Source: Aphis gossypii (Eukaryota > Arthropoda > Insecta > Hemiptera > Aphididae). Taken from it: a DNA stretch of 64,000 nucleotides. The translations under genes were made by a program, and so were the position numbers. This document shows positions 12,976 to 23,751 of the stretch, piece after piece. Below the pieces are notes generated by a model. That model was not told the origin of the DNA and ran no database searches. It saw nothing but the letters and a program-made list of their open reading frames with translations. Each line of letters begins with the position of its first letter. Position 1 is the stretch's first letter. The stretch spans positions 56,149,260 through 56,213,259 of the forward strand of contig NC_065530.1 of the NCBI RefSeq assembly GCF_020184175.1, in the 5' to 3' direction.

Positions 12976-13880
12976 CGTAATATACAATTATTGATTTTTA
13001 AAATCATAGTATTTTATCAATCTGATATTTATAAGAAAAAGGTCAAGCATTGTAGTTTATCGTACATTTTTGTAGGTCATTGCAGTTATAATTCTTTCTC
13101 AAATATAATTTTGTGTTCGTAATTCGTCATGTGCGCAGGATTTATCCACGTGTAAGCAAAACACAAATTACCAATTACGAAAACTTCTAGTGCCTTTAAC
13201 ATAATATACAATATATCAAACGCACGATTTTAATGAAAACGGAACGCGATTTATCGATAAAGTCCCATAATATATGTACATACTCTGGTGCTAAGTTTAA
13301 AATGTCGAAATAATATCTAACGATAAACCAGGGATGGAGTACTGAAAAGAGCGCCACATAACAACTACACTGCACGTTCAATATTATGTGTGTAATGTAA
13401 ACTCATAATATTATAATTTATAATCATACAAAATTACGCCGTGTTCGATACTTATTTAGAAGCACTTGTTTGAAAATCAAAGGGACCAAAGCGAATAACT
13501 TTCAACCACGGAGTTCAGTTTATACATAAAAGCACATTAAACGTAATAATTACAATAGTTTCGCGATGTAATGGAAAAACATCTATCGAATATTCTATAA
13601 TATTATGTATATTACAAGACAAACGATGATTTTTACCTCATACGACCGCCGAGCCACAAAGAGAGAATATATTGGTAGATTGTATATAGCTAATACGATG
13701 CGTCTTATAATATATACTTTAGTTAACAATGATTAAGATATAACATATTATCATGTTCAACGTTCACATATCACATAAATAATTGTAATTCATAAGTAAG
13801 TTCACGTTCGAATAGTGCGCACGTCATCAAAAATCTGTATCGTTCCGGTCCTCTATAGTCCACTTTACTATAAAGACGGT
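12326..13880. other. AT-rich DNA with a compound microsatellite
   Basis: AT-rich sequence with a compound CT/AT microsatellite (separate entry). A GC-balanced stretch at about 13130-13380 has only a short minus-strand frame of unknown nature. No gene is supported. Confidence 0.45.
12942..12975. repeat. compound (CT)n(AT)n microsatellite
   Basis: About seven CT units pass directly into nine to ten AT units. Confidence 0.9.
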
Positions 13881-15078
13881 ATACCTACGTGCGCGCGTAA
13901 TAAATAGAATTTAAAAACTCGCTACGTCTTGTCAACTGTGCGCGGTACACGATAATAATATAATAACGTGTTTTACGATAGGAATACACTATAAAGGCTC
14001 CGTATAAATAATAAACGACCACAGACTCTCTGGTCCTCTGAAAATAACAAACCGAATATATAGAGGCGACAGTGACTATGTACGTTGGACCTACGTCGCA
14101 CCACACGTGTTCGGGTATCCCACGCGCGTGCCACCATTCGTCACTGTCCATCAGCCGCGGTATCTAATAAACAAAGGGATGATGACACCGTCACCGCCAA
14201 CGCCCCCCCCCCACCCCCGCAAGACATTTTTCCAATAACAACGACGACAACGACGACGAAGATGACGGCCGTAACATGTGTGTATACTGTATACATATAT
14301 ATACGGCGTGTACGATTATTATTACTATTATCATTATTATAAGAGACAAGAGTATATCATTTTTCAAAACGAAATATCCGAGTCGAAAACGTATTATTAT
14401 TTATTATATATTATACTCGCTATATACGACTGCCGGCGCGAAAAACGCCGCGACTCCATGTACCTACTACATATTATATACCGTACATACATCACACGTG
14501 TATTACGTCACACGTTGCGAATGCGTCGTGGGAAACGATATATAATAATAATAATTCGTGTCGACGCGCGAGATCGATATCCGGTGCGCGACGTCGATCG
14601 GCAACAGCGATGGAATATTATTTTATTGTCGGTTTTCGTGATAAATATTTTGTTTGCGTTACGCGAGTTCTCCGGTGCGGTGGAAACACTGTAGTGTGAC
14701 GTTAAATTATTATTATTATTATTACAGTGATACGATTGTAACCGCTTAGGTATAATGTGATATAATGACGACGACGACCGCGACAGTAATAAAAAATATA
14801 ATCCTCTCCTCGAAATCACGCTCACAAACGTGCCATACCCATACATCGACGTATATAGGTATAAACGCGCGTGTATAGCGATACAACAAAACTGCAGATT
14901 TGGTAATAAAATTATTATAATACGTAGGTACACACACGTCGTCGGTGGCAAGCGGCGGCGACGGGTGCCTTTGCAGCCAGAGCGTGTCGGGTTTTTCGAA
15001 CGGTGTATAGAGAGAGCATTAACTCAACACGCCTATGGCGATTTATAATAATATTCGCTTATTGTACAATATGTAGCG

Positions 15079-15097
15079 GCTGCTGCTGCTGCTGCTG
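15079..15097. repeat. (GCT)n microsatellite
   Basis: Six consecutive GCT/TGC units within the GC-rich island. Confidence 0.85.
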
Positions 15098-15255
15098 TTT
15101 ATACTCTTGGCCTCCTCTCGCGGTATCAAAACGCCCGTGTAAAATACGGCGAAAACGTCGTGTATACATGTGTATATACTGTATAATAGTGCGTGCGTGT
15201 ACGTAATATAATATTATACGCTCTGCAAAACGGCGGCCAATTAATCAATGTTTTT

Positions 15256-15276
15256 CGTCGTCGTCGTCGTCGTCGT
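15256..15276. repeat. (CGT)n microsatellite
   Basis: Seven consecutive CGT units; the source of spurious poly-Arg and poly-Val translations. Confidence 0.9.
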
Positions 15277-15376
15277 GTACACATACCGATATATAATAAA
15301 GTATACATATATCATACATTGTATACCTTCGATACGCGTGTGTACTTGCGTAGGTATACTACTGTTTTTTTTTCAG

Positions 15377-15475
15377 CGTGTCGCAGTTTCAATCAAACAC
15401 GACCTCGGGACCCTTTTCTCTTCCGCCATAGAGTAGCTATTATTCTTTTAAGTTCGAGCATACGCCGTATACCCT
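15377..15475 (+). other. weak candidate terminal exon behind a strong acceptor-like tract
   Basis: A nine-T run ending TTTCAG at 15376 makes an excellent splice-acceptor consensus. All three frames behind it are briefly open with plausible composition: RVAVSIKHDLGTLFSSAIE then stop, VSQFQSNTTSGPFSLPP then stop, and CRSFNQTRPRDPFLFRHRVA... to a stop near 15475. No convincing donor follows, so only a last exon would fit. The site lies at the edge of a GC-rich island where such frames arise by chance. Confidence 0.15.
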
Positions 15476-15879
15476 AACCGTGTGTGTAATGCGAGTGCGA
15501 TATGACGGTACCGATACGCAGAGTGCAACTGCAATAACTGCCAGATGTAATTAATCGACTTTATTATTATTTTTATGTATTAACTTATATTTTCATCGAT
15601 TATTTAAAATTTGTTATATAATTTAAAAACTATACTTTTAAATAATCGCTAATTATTATTTTTTTTTAAATAAATCTAATACCTATGTACCTTAGTAATA
15701 AACTAATAATCAACATTTATTACATAGTAAGAGTTAATTACATTTGTCAGTTATTTCTATTACGTTCTATAGGTTGTATAAACATTAAACAGTTATTTAC
15801 AAATAAGTACTCTAACCCCTAATTTTTCTTTAATACCTATAGTGATGAATTTATTCAAATACTGATTTTTTAAACTTTT

Positions 15880-17560
15880 AACTAGTATAGTTAAAGATCA
15901 TAATATTTTCAATATTTGTATTAAGATATTTTTATACCATAAGAATTTCATGTGGAAATGTGAACATTTTATTTTCAGATGAGAATTACCATTTTTTCAG
16001 TAAATTATAATTCAAATATACGATCTTTTTAAATATATTTATGTATTTAAACTAATTTAAATTCGAACGCTTTATTATTGAGTTTTTTAATTCTGTATTT
16101 TGGAAATAAAAGGTTCTTATAATGTGCTTGAAAGATATGGAAATTATAATTTTTATTTTTAAAATTATTCTATCGACTTTTTAAAATTTAAAAAAAGTTT
16201 CTATTATAAATTATATAATTAATACTAGATCCATTATTTTTATTTGTAAAAGCTACTGTAAGCCTGCATTTTTATGAATTTTTATTTAAATACAATATCA
16301 ATATTTTTAAGAATATTAAAGTGAAAAAAATTGGTTTTCCACCAAAACCTTTTGAACCATAAATAGGCAAGTGGTTACCGATCTCTTGTATATTATATGT
16401 GTCGAGTGAGTCACTACAATGAGTATTTAAATTTGAATTTAATAATATAGGTAACTGTATAATTGTACACAAAAAATCATTCTGAGCTTATATTACCAAG
16501 TATTTCTTGATATAGTTTTTTGCTATAGCTATATTAAAGTTATTTATTTTATTTTAGATAATATTATAGCAGGTGCAAGGTCGATATATTTTTTTCTCGA
16601 AAATATCGCATTTATTATATAATTAGTATTTCATTATTATAGTTATTTATATTTATACTACATTATATCAACTTACTTATATTTTTCAAAATGTAATAAT
16701 ATCTTTCTGTAAATATCATATAACAGTTAAATAGATTCATAGCATGAATAGATAATATCTTAAATAAATCAAAAATACCATCGAATATATAGTTCACTTT
16801 ATTCATGATAATAGGTATAATATGCGTAAAAGTTAAGTTCCCACGAATAATGTTTTAAAATTTTAACAAAATTATGAAAATCGTTTTTTATCGTTTAGAT
16901 AAGAAATTTCTCCTAAATTTTAACTTCAAATGTCTATAAAAAATAATTGCTTTTAGATAGTTTTTAGATTTTATGGTTTCACTGTGAACTACTTATGAGG
17001 AATTTTGCATTACATTTTTCAAAATGTAGGTATAAAAATAAAAATATTTATTGATTTCCAACTACAAAATAGTTTGAATTTTTAATACTATTACATAGAT
17101 ATAAAAAAACGTATGAATTGTAAATTAAGTGTAACTTTTAAATATCTACGATTATTCATTTATGAATTACTTTATAAAAACAAAATCCAAAATATAAAAT
17201 TAGAATTGTGTAAAAATTACAATTTCATAAAATTTTTGTTTGTTTTATTTTTGACCACTATACGTCCAATTTTAGATCATAAATAATTCTCGTTATTGAA
17301 AATCAAACCATTTTTTATCTTTTAAAAGGTGATGGAAAACAGAAAAAATACATCATTGCAAAATCAATACATTCATCGCTTCGCTCTATTTAAGGGGGAA
17401 AATATCATCATCTTAAATTATGAAAAAAATTAAATTATTAAAAATGTGGTGCTTATAAATTTTATAAGTACACATACCTGTACTTTAAAATTCCAAAAAT
17501 TCGCATTTATGAATTAATTCATTATTAAAGAAAAAAATGTGCGCGAGTGTGGTGACATAC
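15880..17560. repeat. probable dispersed interspersed repeat, unclassified
   Basis: This AT-rich 1.7-kb block has the texture of an interspersed element rather than simple sequence. Higher-complexity segments lie at about 16320-16510 and 17330-17410. Its 3' part (17481-17539) resembles 35537-35598 in the same orientation, sharing the pattern TTTAAA-TTCCAAAAA-T..ATTT.GA..AATTCATTATTAAA with small indels. Parts of it, such as the segment around 16370-16470, look like a repeat I recall as common in aphid genomes, but I cannot verify that here. The minus-strand frame at 16272-16472 is best read as repeat-derived. No transposase or reverse-transcriptase motif is visible, so class is undetermined and the borders are approximate. 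Confidence 0.4.
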
Positions 17561-19185
17561 TGTACATTAACAAACGCGGGAGCGATCTTGTTATTTACGT
17601 TTTATCGAACACACTGTACAACATCAGTGTGTATGCGCCGGGTTAAAATAACCGATTGTTTTCCTCGTCCTCCTTCTCCTTAAGCCGATTAATACGCGTT
17701 TAAACAAACAACATGTATCGATAACAATTGACAAATGCGTCTGATCGGATGGGATAAGTACAATAATATGTGTAATTTATTGTAACGCGAGTGCGTACTA
17801 ACGCCAAAAACGGTTCAGGCCCTTTGAGGTCTGTTGTGAATCGCGTACATTATTACACTATATAAGATACCTAACGGATTTTTCAAGCGAATTTCCCACC
17901 GTGTTTTTGAGGAGATTAACATAAGTCCGTGACTGCGACGTGATGGATCTTCTGCAGTCACCACAAAATAACAATGTTTTTTTAGCTTAATTACAGGACC
18001 TATTAATGAAACCATATATATATATATTAAATTGATATACTTAATGTAGTTGCTTTTTTATTATATAATACTTCATAAAAAATACGATTAATTTTGATAA
18101 AATGCAGACATAATTATTTAACTTTTACGACCGTAATAAAGTTATAATATAATGTATTAATGTATAAATTAGATTTTAGAAACTTAGAAAGGTACTTATT
18201 ATAATAATATTATAGAAACTTATCGTCCATGTCATGAATTTAGTTTTATAATGTATAAATGTTTAAAATTGTAGTCAATATATGGTAACCGTGGTATTAA
18301 GCGAAACCTTGATTTAAAGAATCGAGAAACCTTAAATTTTTATACTGACGAAACAAAACGAGATTCTACTAATTGGATTGGTACCTATTACTCTAAAGTC
18401 TATACATTCATATAAAATATGTGTAGGTACTATATAAAAATATAATATTGTAATTTGAGGGCAATAAATCATATTATGCGTGACTGTATACAACGAAAAC
18501 ACTCAGATTAAAACTTGGACGCATAGCAAGTTTATTAAACACGTCATCGTACTGTCAGTTGAATGAGTGGTTGGGTGGCGGTGTGGAATACGGTGACTAC
18601 CGCGACGAAAAGGATAGACGTACGGATTACGCAAACGAGTGAACGTTAAAATAATATTATTAAAACAGGGTATGACAATGATGACGTCAAATCGTAAACC
18701 AGAGAACTTTCAAGTATTACATTATTATTATTGTTGTTTTTGCTGTTGTTGTCTTATTATATTAATTAATATTTATATAATATCACGGGTAGAAGTTGGC
18801 TGTAATTGCGCATGAGCTTTTGTCTATTTGTACTAAGGTTTTTTTCCCCCGCTGTAAATTTCTATTACACGTCATAGTTAATTACTGTAGTTATAACCTA
18901 TCAAAACGGAACATCACTGTTCGACATTTCGTCCGCCGTTTGACATTAGATAATTACCACATATTCCAGTACTATAGTACATTTAGTATTTAACAGCTAT
19001 TTTAGAGGCTATTCTGGCTATTAAAAGTTTTTATCCCTCTCCCTCCCACTCTCACAAAATAAAAATACCAACATTGATATTTTCCTATGTGATATTTTTT
19101 TCACGTATTATTACCTCACGGGTTTAAGGGTTTAACTTTAACGTGCTAAAATTGATATTTTTTGATACAACGATGCAAGTCTAAA
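17561..19185. other. AT-rich DNA without supported genes
   Basis: A GC-balanced patch at about 17760-18015 carries a short minus-strand frame (start of translation MVSLIGPVIKLKKHCYFVV, 66 codons at 17815-18015) with no recognisable family; it may be a decayed coding fragment. A GTT-rich run lies at about 18721-18760. No RNA gene is seen. Confidence 0.4.
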
Positions 19186-19411
19186 GTGGTCTTCACTGTA
19201 GCAATAGAATAAAGGATCCAAAACCAAATGGTTTGATGTTAGAACTTAAATCTTTTATTAGTGATACGGAAAACTTATATGAGCTGGATTTAAACTATGT
19301 TTTAAACTTATTAATCCTGTAAAAGAATACAAAGAATATTGGGTCCAAGTTAAAGCATCAATAATTTTTGATTATCATAATAATGTTTATTTATGTAAGA
19401 TATATGTGTAG
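19186..19411 (+). pseudogene. possible frameshifted coding relic, family unknown
   Basis: One frame (from about 19186) includes RIKDPKPNGLMLELKSFISD and NLYELDLNYVLNLL before TAA 19320-19322. The +1 frame takes over around 19300 with INPVKEYKEYWVQVKASIIF and ends at TAG 19409-19411. The two frames join with composition typical of a globular protein, which suggests one ancestral coding stretch broken by a single indel. There is no start codon and no recognisable domain. It might be a fragment of a host-gene copy or of a transposon protein. Chance is possible because only about 70 codons are involved. Confidence 0.25.
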
Positions 19412-20750
19412 CTAATTTAATGCTTTAGTAAAAAGAAAATACAAAATAGTATATTATCTAGTTAGGCAAATAGTTAATATAAAAGTTTTTGAAATACATT
19501 AAAAATTCAGAGAGATAATATAATTAACATAAAAAAATTTTGTATAAAAATTTTAGCTTTTTAAACCTCCCGAAAAGTTATGAAAATTAACTTTAATCCT
19601 TCTGTTTCTTATAATCAGTTATACATATTAAATATATCTATATAATTATAAATATTTTTAAGTATTAATTTTTTACATACTCACAATTCGCTTAAAAATT
19701 AAAATACTGTATAACAACCAACGTGAGAACACAGGTAATGTTTTTACCTTTAAGTTTGAAAATAGGAAATTTCACTTTAATACTTAAGTTAAATACACAC
19801 AATTGGAACTGCTATACATATATTTTGGTATGTTATAATACGTTAGTAAGACGGGTACGACATCCTATTAAGGGTTAAAGTTACAGTTAATATACCGGAT
19901 AACTGACTCAAATATCTAAATTTAAATAAACAATCCTTAAAAATGTAAGTAAAAAAATGTTTAAATCTATAAAAATCTAAGAATATTTAAATTTTTAATT
20001 GTAAAAATCATAGTGCTTCATTTATATAAAAATAAGGTAGATAACCAATTCTACAAAGAACCATAATTATGGTTCAGTCTAATCCTTTCGAGTTGATTTA
20101 AGCATACCCAATTCCAGTGTGAAACAATAGTTTATCAATTGGTAAACATAAATTGTATTTAATATTTACACATTGTGTTTAAGTAAATAATATAACCTAT
20201 ATTATTGCAATGTTTAAAATAAACCGATTTATGTATTTTTATTGAATCATAGGTTGTTTGCAGTAATGAACTGTACAATCGAAAACGATACACGCCGACC
20301 TTCACTGTTGAGTGGGAAATAGTATGGCGGGCAAATAACGACAAACAAGATTTATTTAAAAATATATATATTTAAAACGTTTATCTCTTATAGTCAATCG
20401 TTTTCGAGGGTGGGTTTTCGATGTTCGCGATTCATTTATTTCTGTATTCCATTCGGTGTATACCTACTAATATTAACGTAACTATGTACATTATACAGTT
20501 TAATACTTATATTGCGATACTCGTGTAGTCGTTTTTAAAGGAACATATTCGTATAACTTACAGTATACACTATACTGAATCACAGGGTGGTCGAAATATT
20601 GTGTTTTAAAATCGGAGAGGATGTCGTTAGCTTAAAGTTTAATATTATACATCCGCCATTCACGAGTATATCCCATATTCCGTAAACACTACATAGTATT
20701 TACGTTCAACGTCGGTATGACATTTATACACTAGCGGTCAACGGCCATCC
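19412..20750. other. AT-rich DNA without supported genes
   Basis: AT-rich, with one perfect palindrome listed separately. The short frame at 20159-20344 (-) has no recognisable product. Confidence 0.45.
20058..20075. repeat. perfect 18-bp palindrome
   Basis: GAACCATAATTATGGTTC equals its own reverse complement. The core TAATTA is a generic homeodomain-type sequence, so a dimer binding site is imaginable but not shown. Confidence 0.7.
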
Positions 20751-22130
20751 GGATGAATTGAAACAATAATAACAGCGGCCATATTATGGTCGTCGTTATA
20801 ATAATAATATTATTATTATTATTAGTAGTAGTAGTAGTAGTGCGATACACGGTAATAGTAGTGGAAGAGTAGTTGGTTGCTACTGTCGGGTAAACGGGCG
20901 GACGGGCGAACGGATGGACGGACGGTCCTTTTTCCTTCCGATTCGCGTCGAAAACGAGCGGGCTCGCGGATGTAAAGATTAGTTTTACCGAAGAATTATT
21001 GGATTATCGGTTGCGTGATTGAGCACAAGTGTTCCGGATTTTCGGTAATTAACGTACACCGAACTGACAAAACTGCAGCGACTGCCCTCACGTTATATAA
21101 TATATATGACAGATAGACGGTAATAGATTTGTTCGGGGCCGTCTGTCAAATTGTTTCCGAAACTCTCCACCGCGCGGGATTAAATACATCGATCGGCGGC
21201 GGCACTGCAACTATAATATACAATAACACAACTATTTACGCGGACTACTGTGTATAACATATTACATACACACGTATTATATATATATATTTATAAACGG
21301 CGACTTCAGCAGCCATGTATATACGTATATATGTATATATACATATAACGGGTCCGAGCGCGCACGTAGATGTGTATAGATGGACGGCGGCGCTTTGGGC
21401 TGGCGGTAAGTGGGTGGTGGCTGGGAGAGGGCTATTTCGATGAAATATTATTTTTCTTGCCGCAACGATTGATCGGCCTTTGGAATTATAGCTAATCATT
21501 CTTTTCCTCCGGTTTTTATTACAAGGGGACGAAACAAATGTCATTCATCTCTCAACTTAATCCATTAGATATATATATATATGCCATCATGAAGAGAGAA
21601 TCTTTATGGGTCCCACGCGCGCGTTGAGAGAAAGATATAGACAGAGAGAGGCCATCCCGATTTTCTATTAGTTTATTGAATAACTCAAACTTGACATTTT
21701 TATATCAACGCATCTTCCGTCCTCCACAGCCGCCTTCCCATACACACATATACGACCTATAATGCGCTCACTATAACACGCGAGCGCTTGTGTGTACACT
21801 GTGTATATGTACAATATTATGTGTGCCATTGCTAGTTGGTATTATATAATATATGTATACACTTTATATAATATACACACTGCGGCCGTCCCGCGGGGCC
21901 CGCGTTTATGCAGTATATACATGCAGCGGTTACGGCGCGGTGGCGGCTGCGGACCGATGTGTTTTATACGAGGTCTTCGTCGAATTGTTCATCGTAATTA
22001 ATTTATATTTTATTATTTTATCGTCATTACTGCCATAAAGTTCCTCCCGCGGCTATTCAATACGGCATGCACGGCGTACGCGTTATACACGCGCGTATTT
22101 GAGTTCAAAAAAAAAAAAATATATATAAAA
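20750..22130. promoter_or_regulatory. GC/CpG-rich island, function unknown
   Basis: Higher GC than the flanks. It contains adjoining (ATT)n and (AGT)n microsatellites at 20808-20841 and an ACGG-type tetranucleotide-like run at about 20890-20926 (gggcggacgggcgaacggat). CpG-rich sequence continues to about 22090. Short frames on both strands are not convincing. It could be a promoter or enhancer, but no transcript boundary is visible. Confidence 0.3.
20808..20841. repeat. compound (ATT)n(AGT)n microsatellite
   Basis: Five ATT-type units followed directly by about six AGT units. Confidence 0.85.
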
Positions 22131-23499
22131 CTGACGCTTAAGAGTTTAAGACGCTGTAGGGCACATTAACCTTTATGCGAAAAACGAGCACCTATACGTA
22201 TGTATACATTATAATATACATATAACGAGTATATAAATAATTCATTTTCATTGTTATTGTATACGCGCGTCTCTCTTATAAGTAAACAAAATATTATGTA
22301 TCTATACCTATATACCGCGTATAATATAGTCCTTATAGTCGTTTCTCAATCATAAACGTTCGAGAGTGAAGAGTTTCATATACGTGTACATAAAATTTAC
22401 TCGTACGTGAACCTATTAATATTATTTTAAATATTATATATATTATATTATTCACTAAAATTTGCGCGTTACTCGTTTGACTCGTCTTCGCGCGGAAGGA
22501 TCTAAACATTGTTGGTTTTATTGGAACGCGTGCAGGCGGCCCATGCACGGACGAAACACGTTACGGTGGTCCCGATTTTAATGAATAAGCAGGGCGTACA
22601 TTACTTTGATAATATTTTCTCTTGTTCTCTTGACTACCTCTAATCGGTTGCAGTACATTATAAATTATGAAAATAAAAATTAGTATTAAATTTGATTTAC
22701 AAAATGCAATTTCTTTAACACTTCGTTATTTAAATAATATTTTTTAAGAACATAAGTTAATAACTTTAAATACCAATAATTTATGAAAACTAATAATTAA
22801 AATTGTAATAAAAAATAAAACTATATTTCGATATATTATTATTATATACAGTTTAATTAATTTTTTTAATTATGTTTATGTTCTTTAGTTAAATAATTAT
22901 AAAATTGTGATCAGCTTTGAATGTAGGTTCTTACAGGTCTAGCTTTTTTTTAGTATTATGTTAACATTTCGTTGGAAAAATGAATATTGGTTTTCTTAAA
23001 TACTCTCTAGAATCTAAGTAGTGTGATTAATACTGGAAAAAAATATGTGTATTCGTCTCGAATATAATAATTTTATTTTTTCCCACCTCTCGATTGGTTT
23101 GTACGTATGCGATGCTAGTATATTTTCTAAATTGATTAACATAATATACCCAACATGTCAATGAATTAAAAAAAATATATAATAATTATTCTATAATTAC
23201 TCTAACTTATCTTTAAACCTTTTTTCCTATATAGTATGCCCAAACACAAGTCGCAGTTGTAATGTTATATACAGCAGAGTTATAGATTACATTTCAATAT
23301 TTTTAACAGCTTAAACTCAAAAGTATCAAGTGATCCTGTCGCACCCAAAATAAAAGTACGTTATATTATTATTATTATTAAATTATAACTCGTAATGGTG
23401 ACCGTATAAAAATATACATTTGGGAAAGTGGTGATTGAATGAGAGTGATCCCCAAACTCGCCACAGTCGTATATCATGTAAGTCAGCTGCCCACAATAG
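22130..23499. other. AT-rich DNA with GC-balanced start
   Basis: After the GC-rich island the sequence becomes AT-rich. A donor-like CAT|GTAAGT occurs at about 23477, but the upstream stretch contains a microsatellite and no open frame, so I do not call an exon. A short minus-strand frame at 22333-22548 is not supported. Confidence 0.4.
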
Positions 23500-23751
23500 G
23501 TCAGAGTTCTTCTCTTTTGTCTGTCCAAAGGGTCTTATATATTCGCCAATCGCAATAAGCCCTACACCCGTGGTATATTATGTTACACAGTAGTCATGTC
23601 TTTGGAATTTAGGTACGGTACTACATACGGTGTGAAGTATACACGTCGTAAAAGAATTGAAATCCATACGATCGTTAATCATCGTCCTCCAGACAACACT
23701 TCGTCGTTCGATCGTTTCACAAGAGCCATTAAACGTATTCATAGAGAGTGA
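23500..23751 (+). CDS. candidate short ORF or exon, unknown family
   Basis: A frame is open for 83 codons from the base after TAG (23497-23499) to TGA 23749-23751. The first ATG is at 23596, giving a 51-residue product that begins MSLEFRYGTTYGVKYTRRKR and ends near FDRFTRAIKRIHRE. It is basic, with no signal peptide or membrane segment. The upstream open part (KGSYIFANRNKPYTRG...) is also coding-like, so the frame may be the tail of a longer exon. The patch is GC-balanced and low in simple repeats, in contrast with AT-rich DNA on both sides. No domain is recognised. It could be a small gene, a terminal exon, a transposon remnant or chance. Confidence 0.28.
   Translation, partial: VRVLLFCLSKGSYIFANRNKPYTRGILCYTVVMSLEFRYGTTYGVKYTRRKRIEIHTIVNHRPPDNTSSFDRFTRAIKRIHRE

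Larger units (their letters stand above)
13880..15376. promoter_or_regulatory. GC/CpG-richer island with triplet repeats, function unknown
   Basis: This segment is distinctly richer in G, C and CpG than its flanks and produces many overlapping frames on both strands (up to about 147 codons), the usual artefact of such composition. It contains GAC/AAC-type triplets at about 14236-14265, a (GCT)n run at 15079-15097 and a (CGT)n run at 15256-15276. None of the overlapping translations shows a domain. By analogy with other arthropod genomes such islands often mark promoters or enhancers, but no TSS can be placed here. Inference only. Confidence 0.3.

Noticed and set aside
14278..14951. Long overlapping frames on both strands (138 and 147 codons)
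   Set aside because: They lie in a CpG-rich island with triplet repeats, translate to Tyr/Ile/Arg/Thr-rich low-complexity sequence, overlap each other and start on non-ATG or arbitrary codons.
16272..16472. 66-codon minus frame
   Set aside because: Lies in the probable dispersed repeat and is best explained as repeat-derived.
23478..23483. GTAAGT donor after ATCAT
   Set aside because: Upstream sequence contains a microsatellite and has no open frame or matching acceptor nearby.
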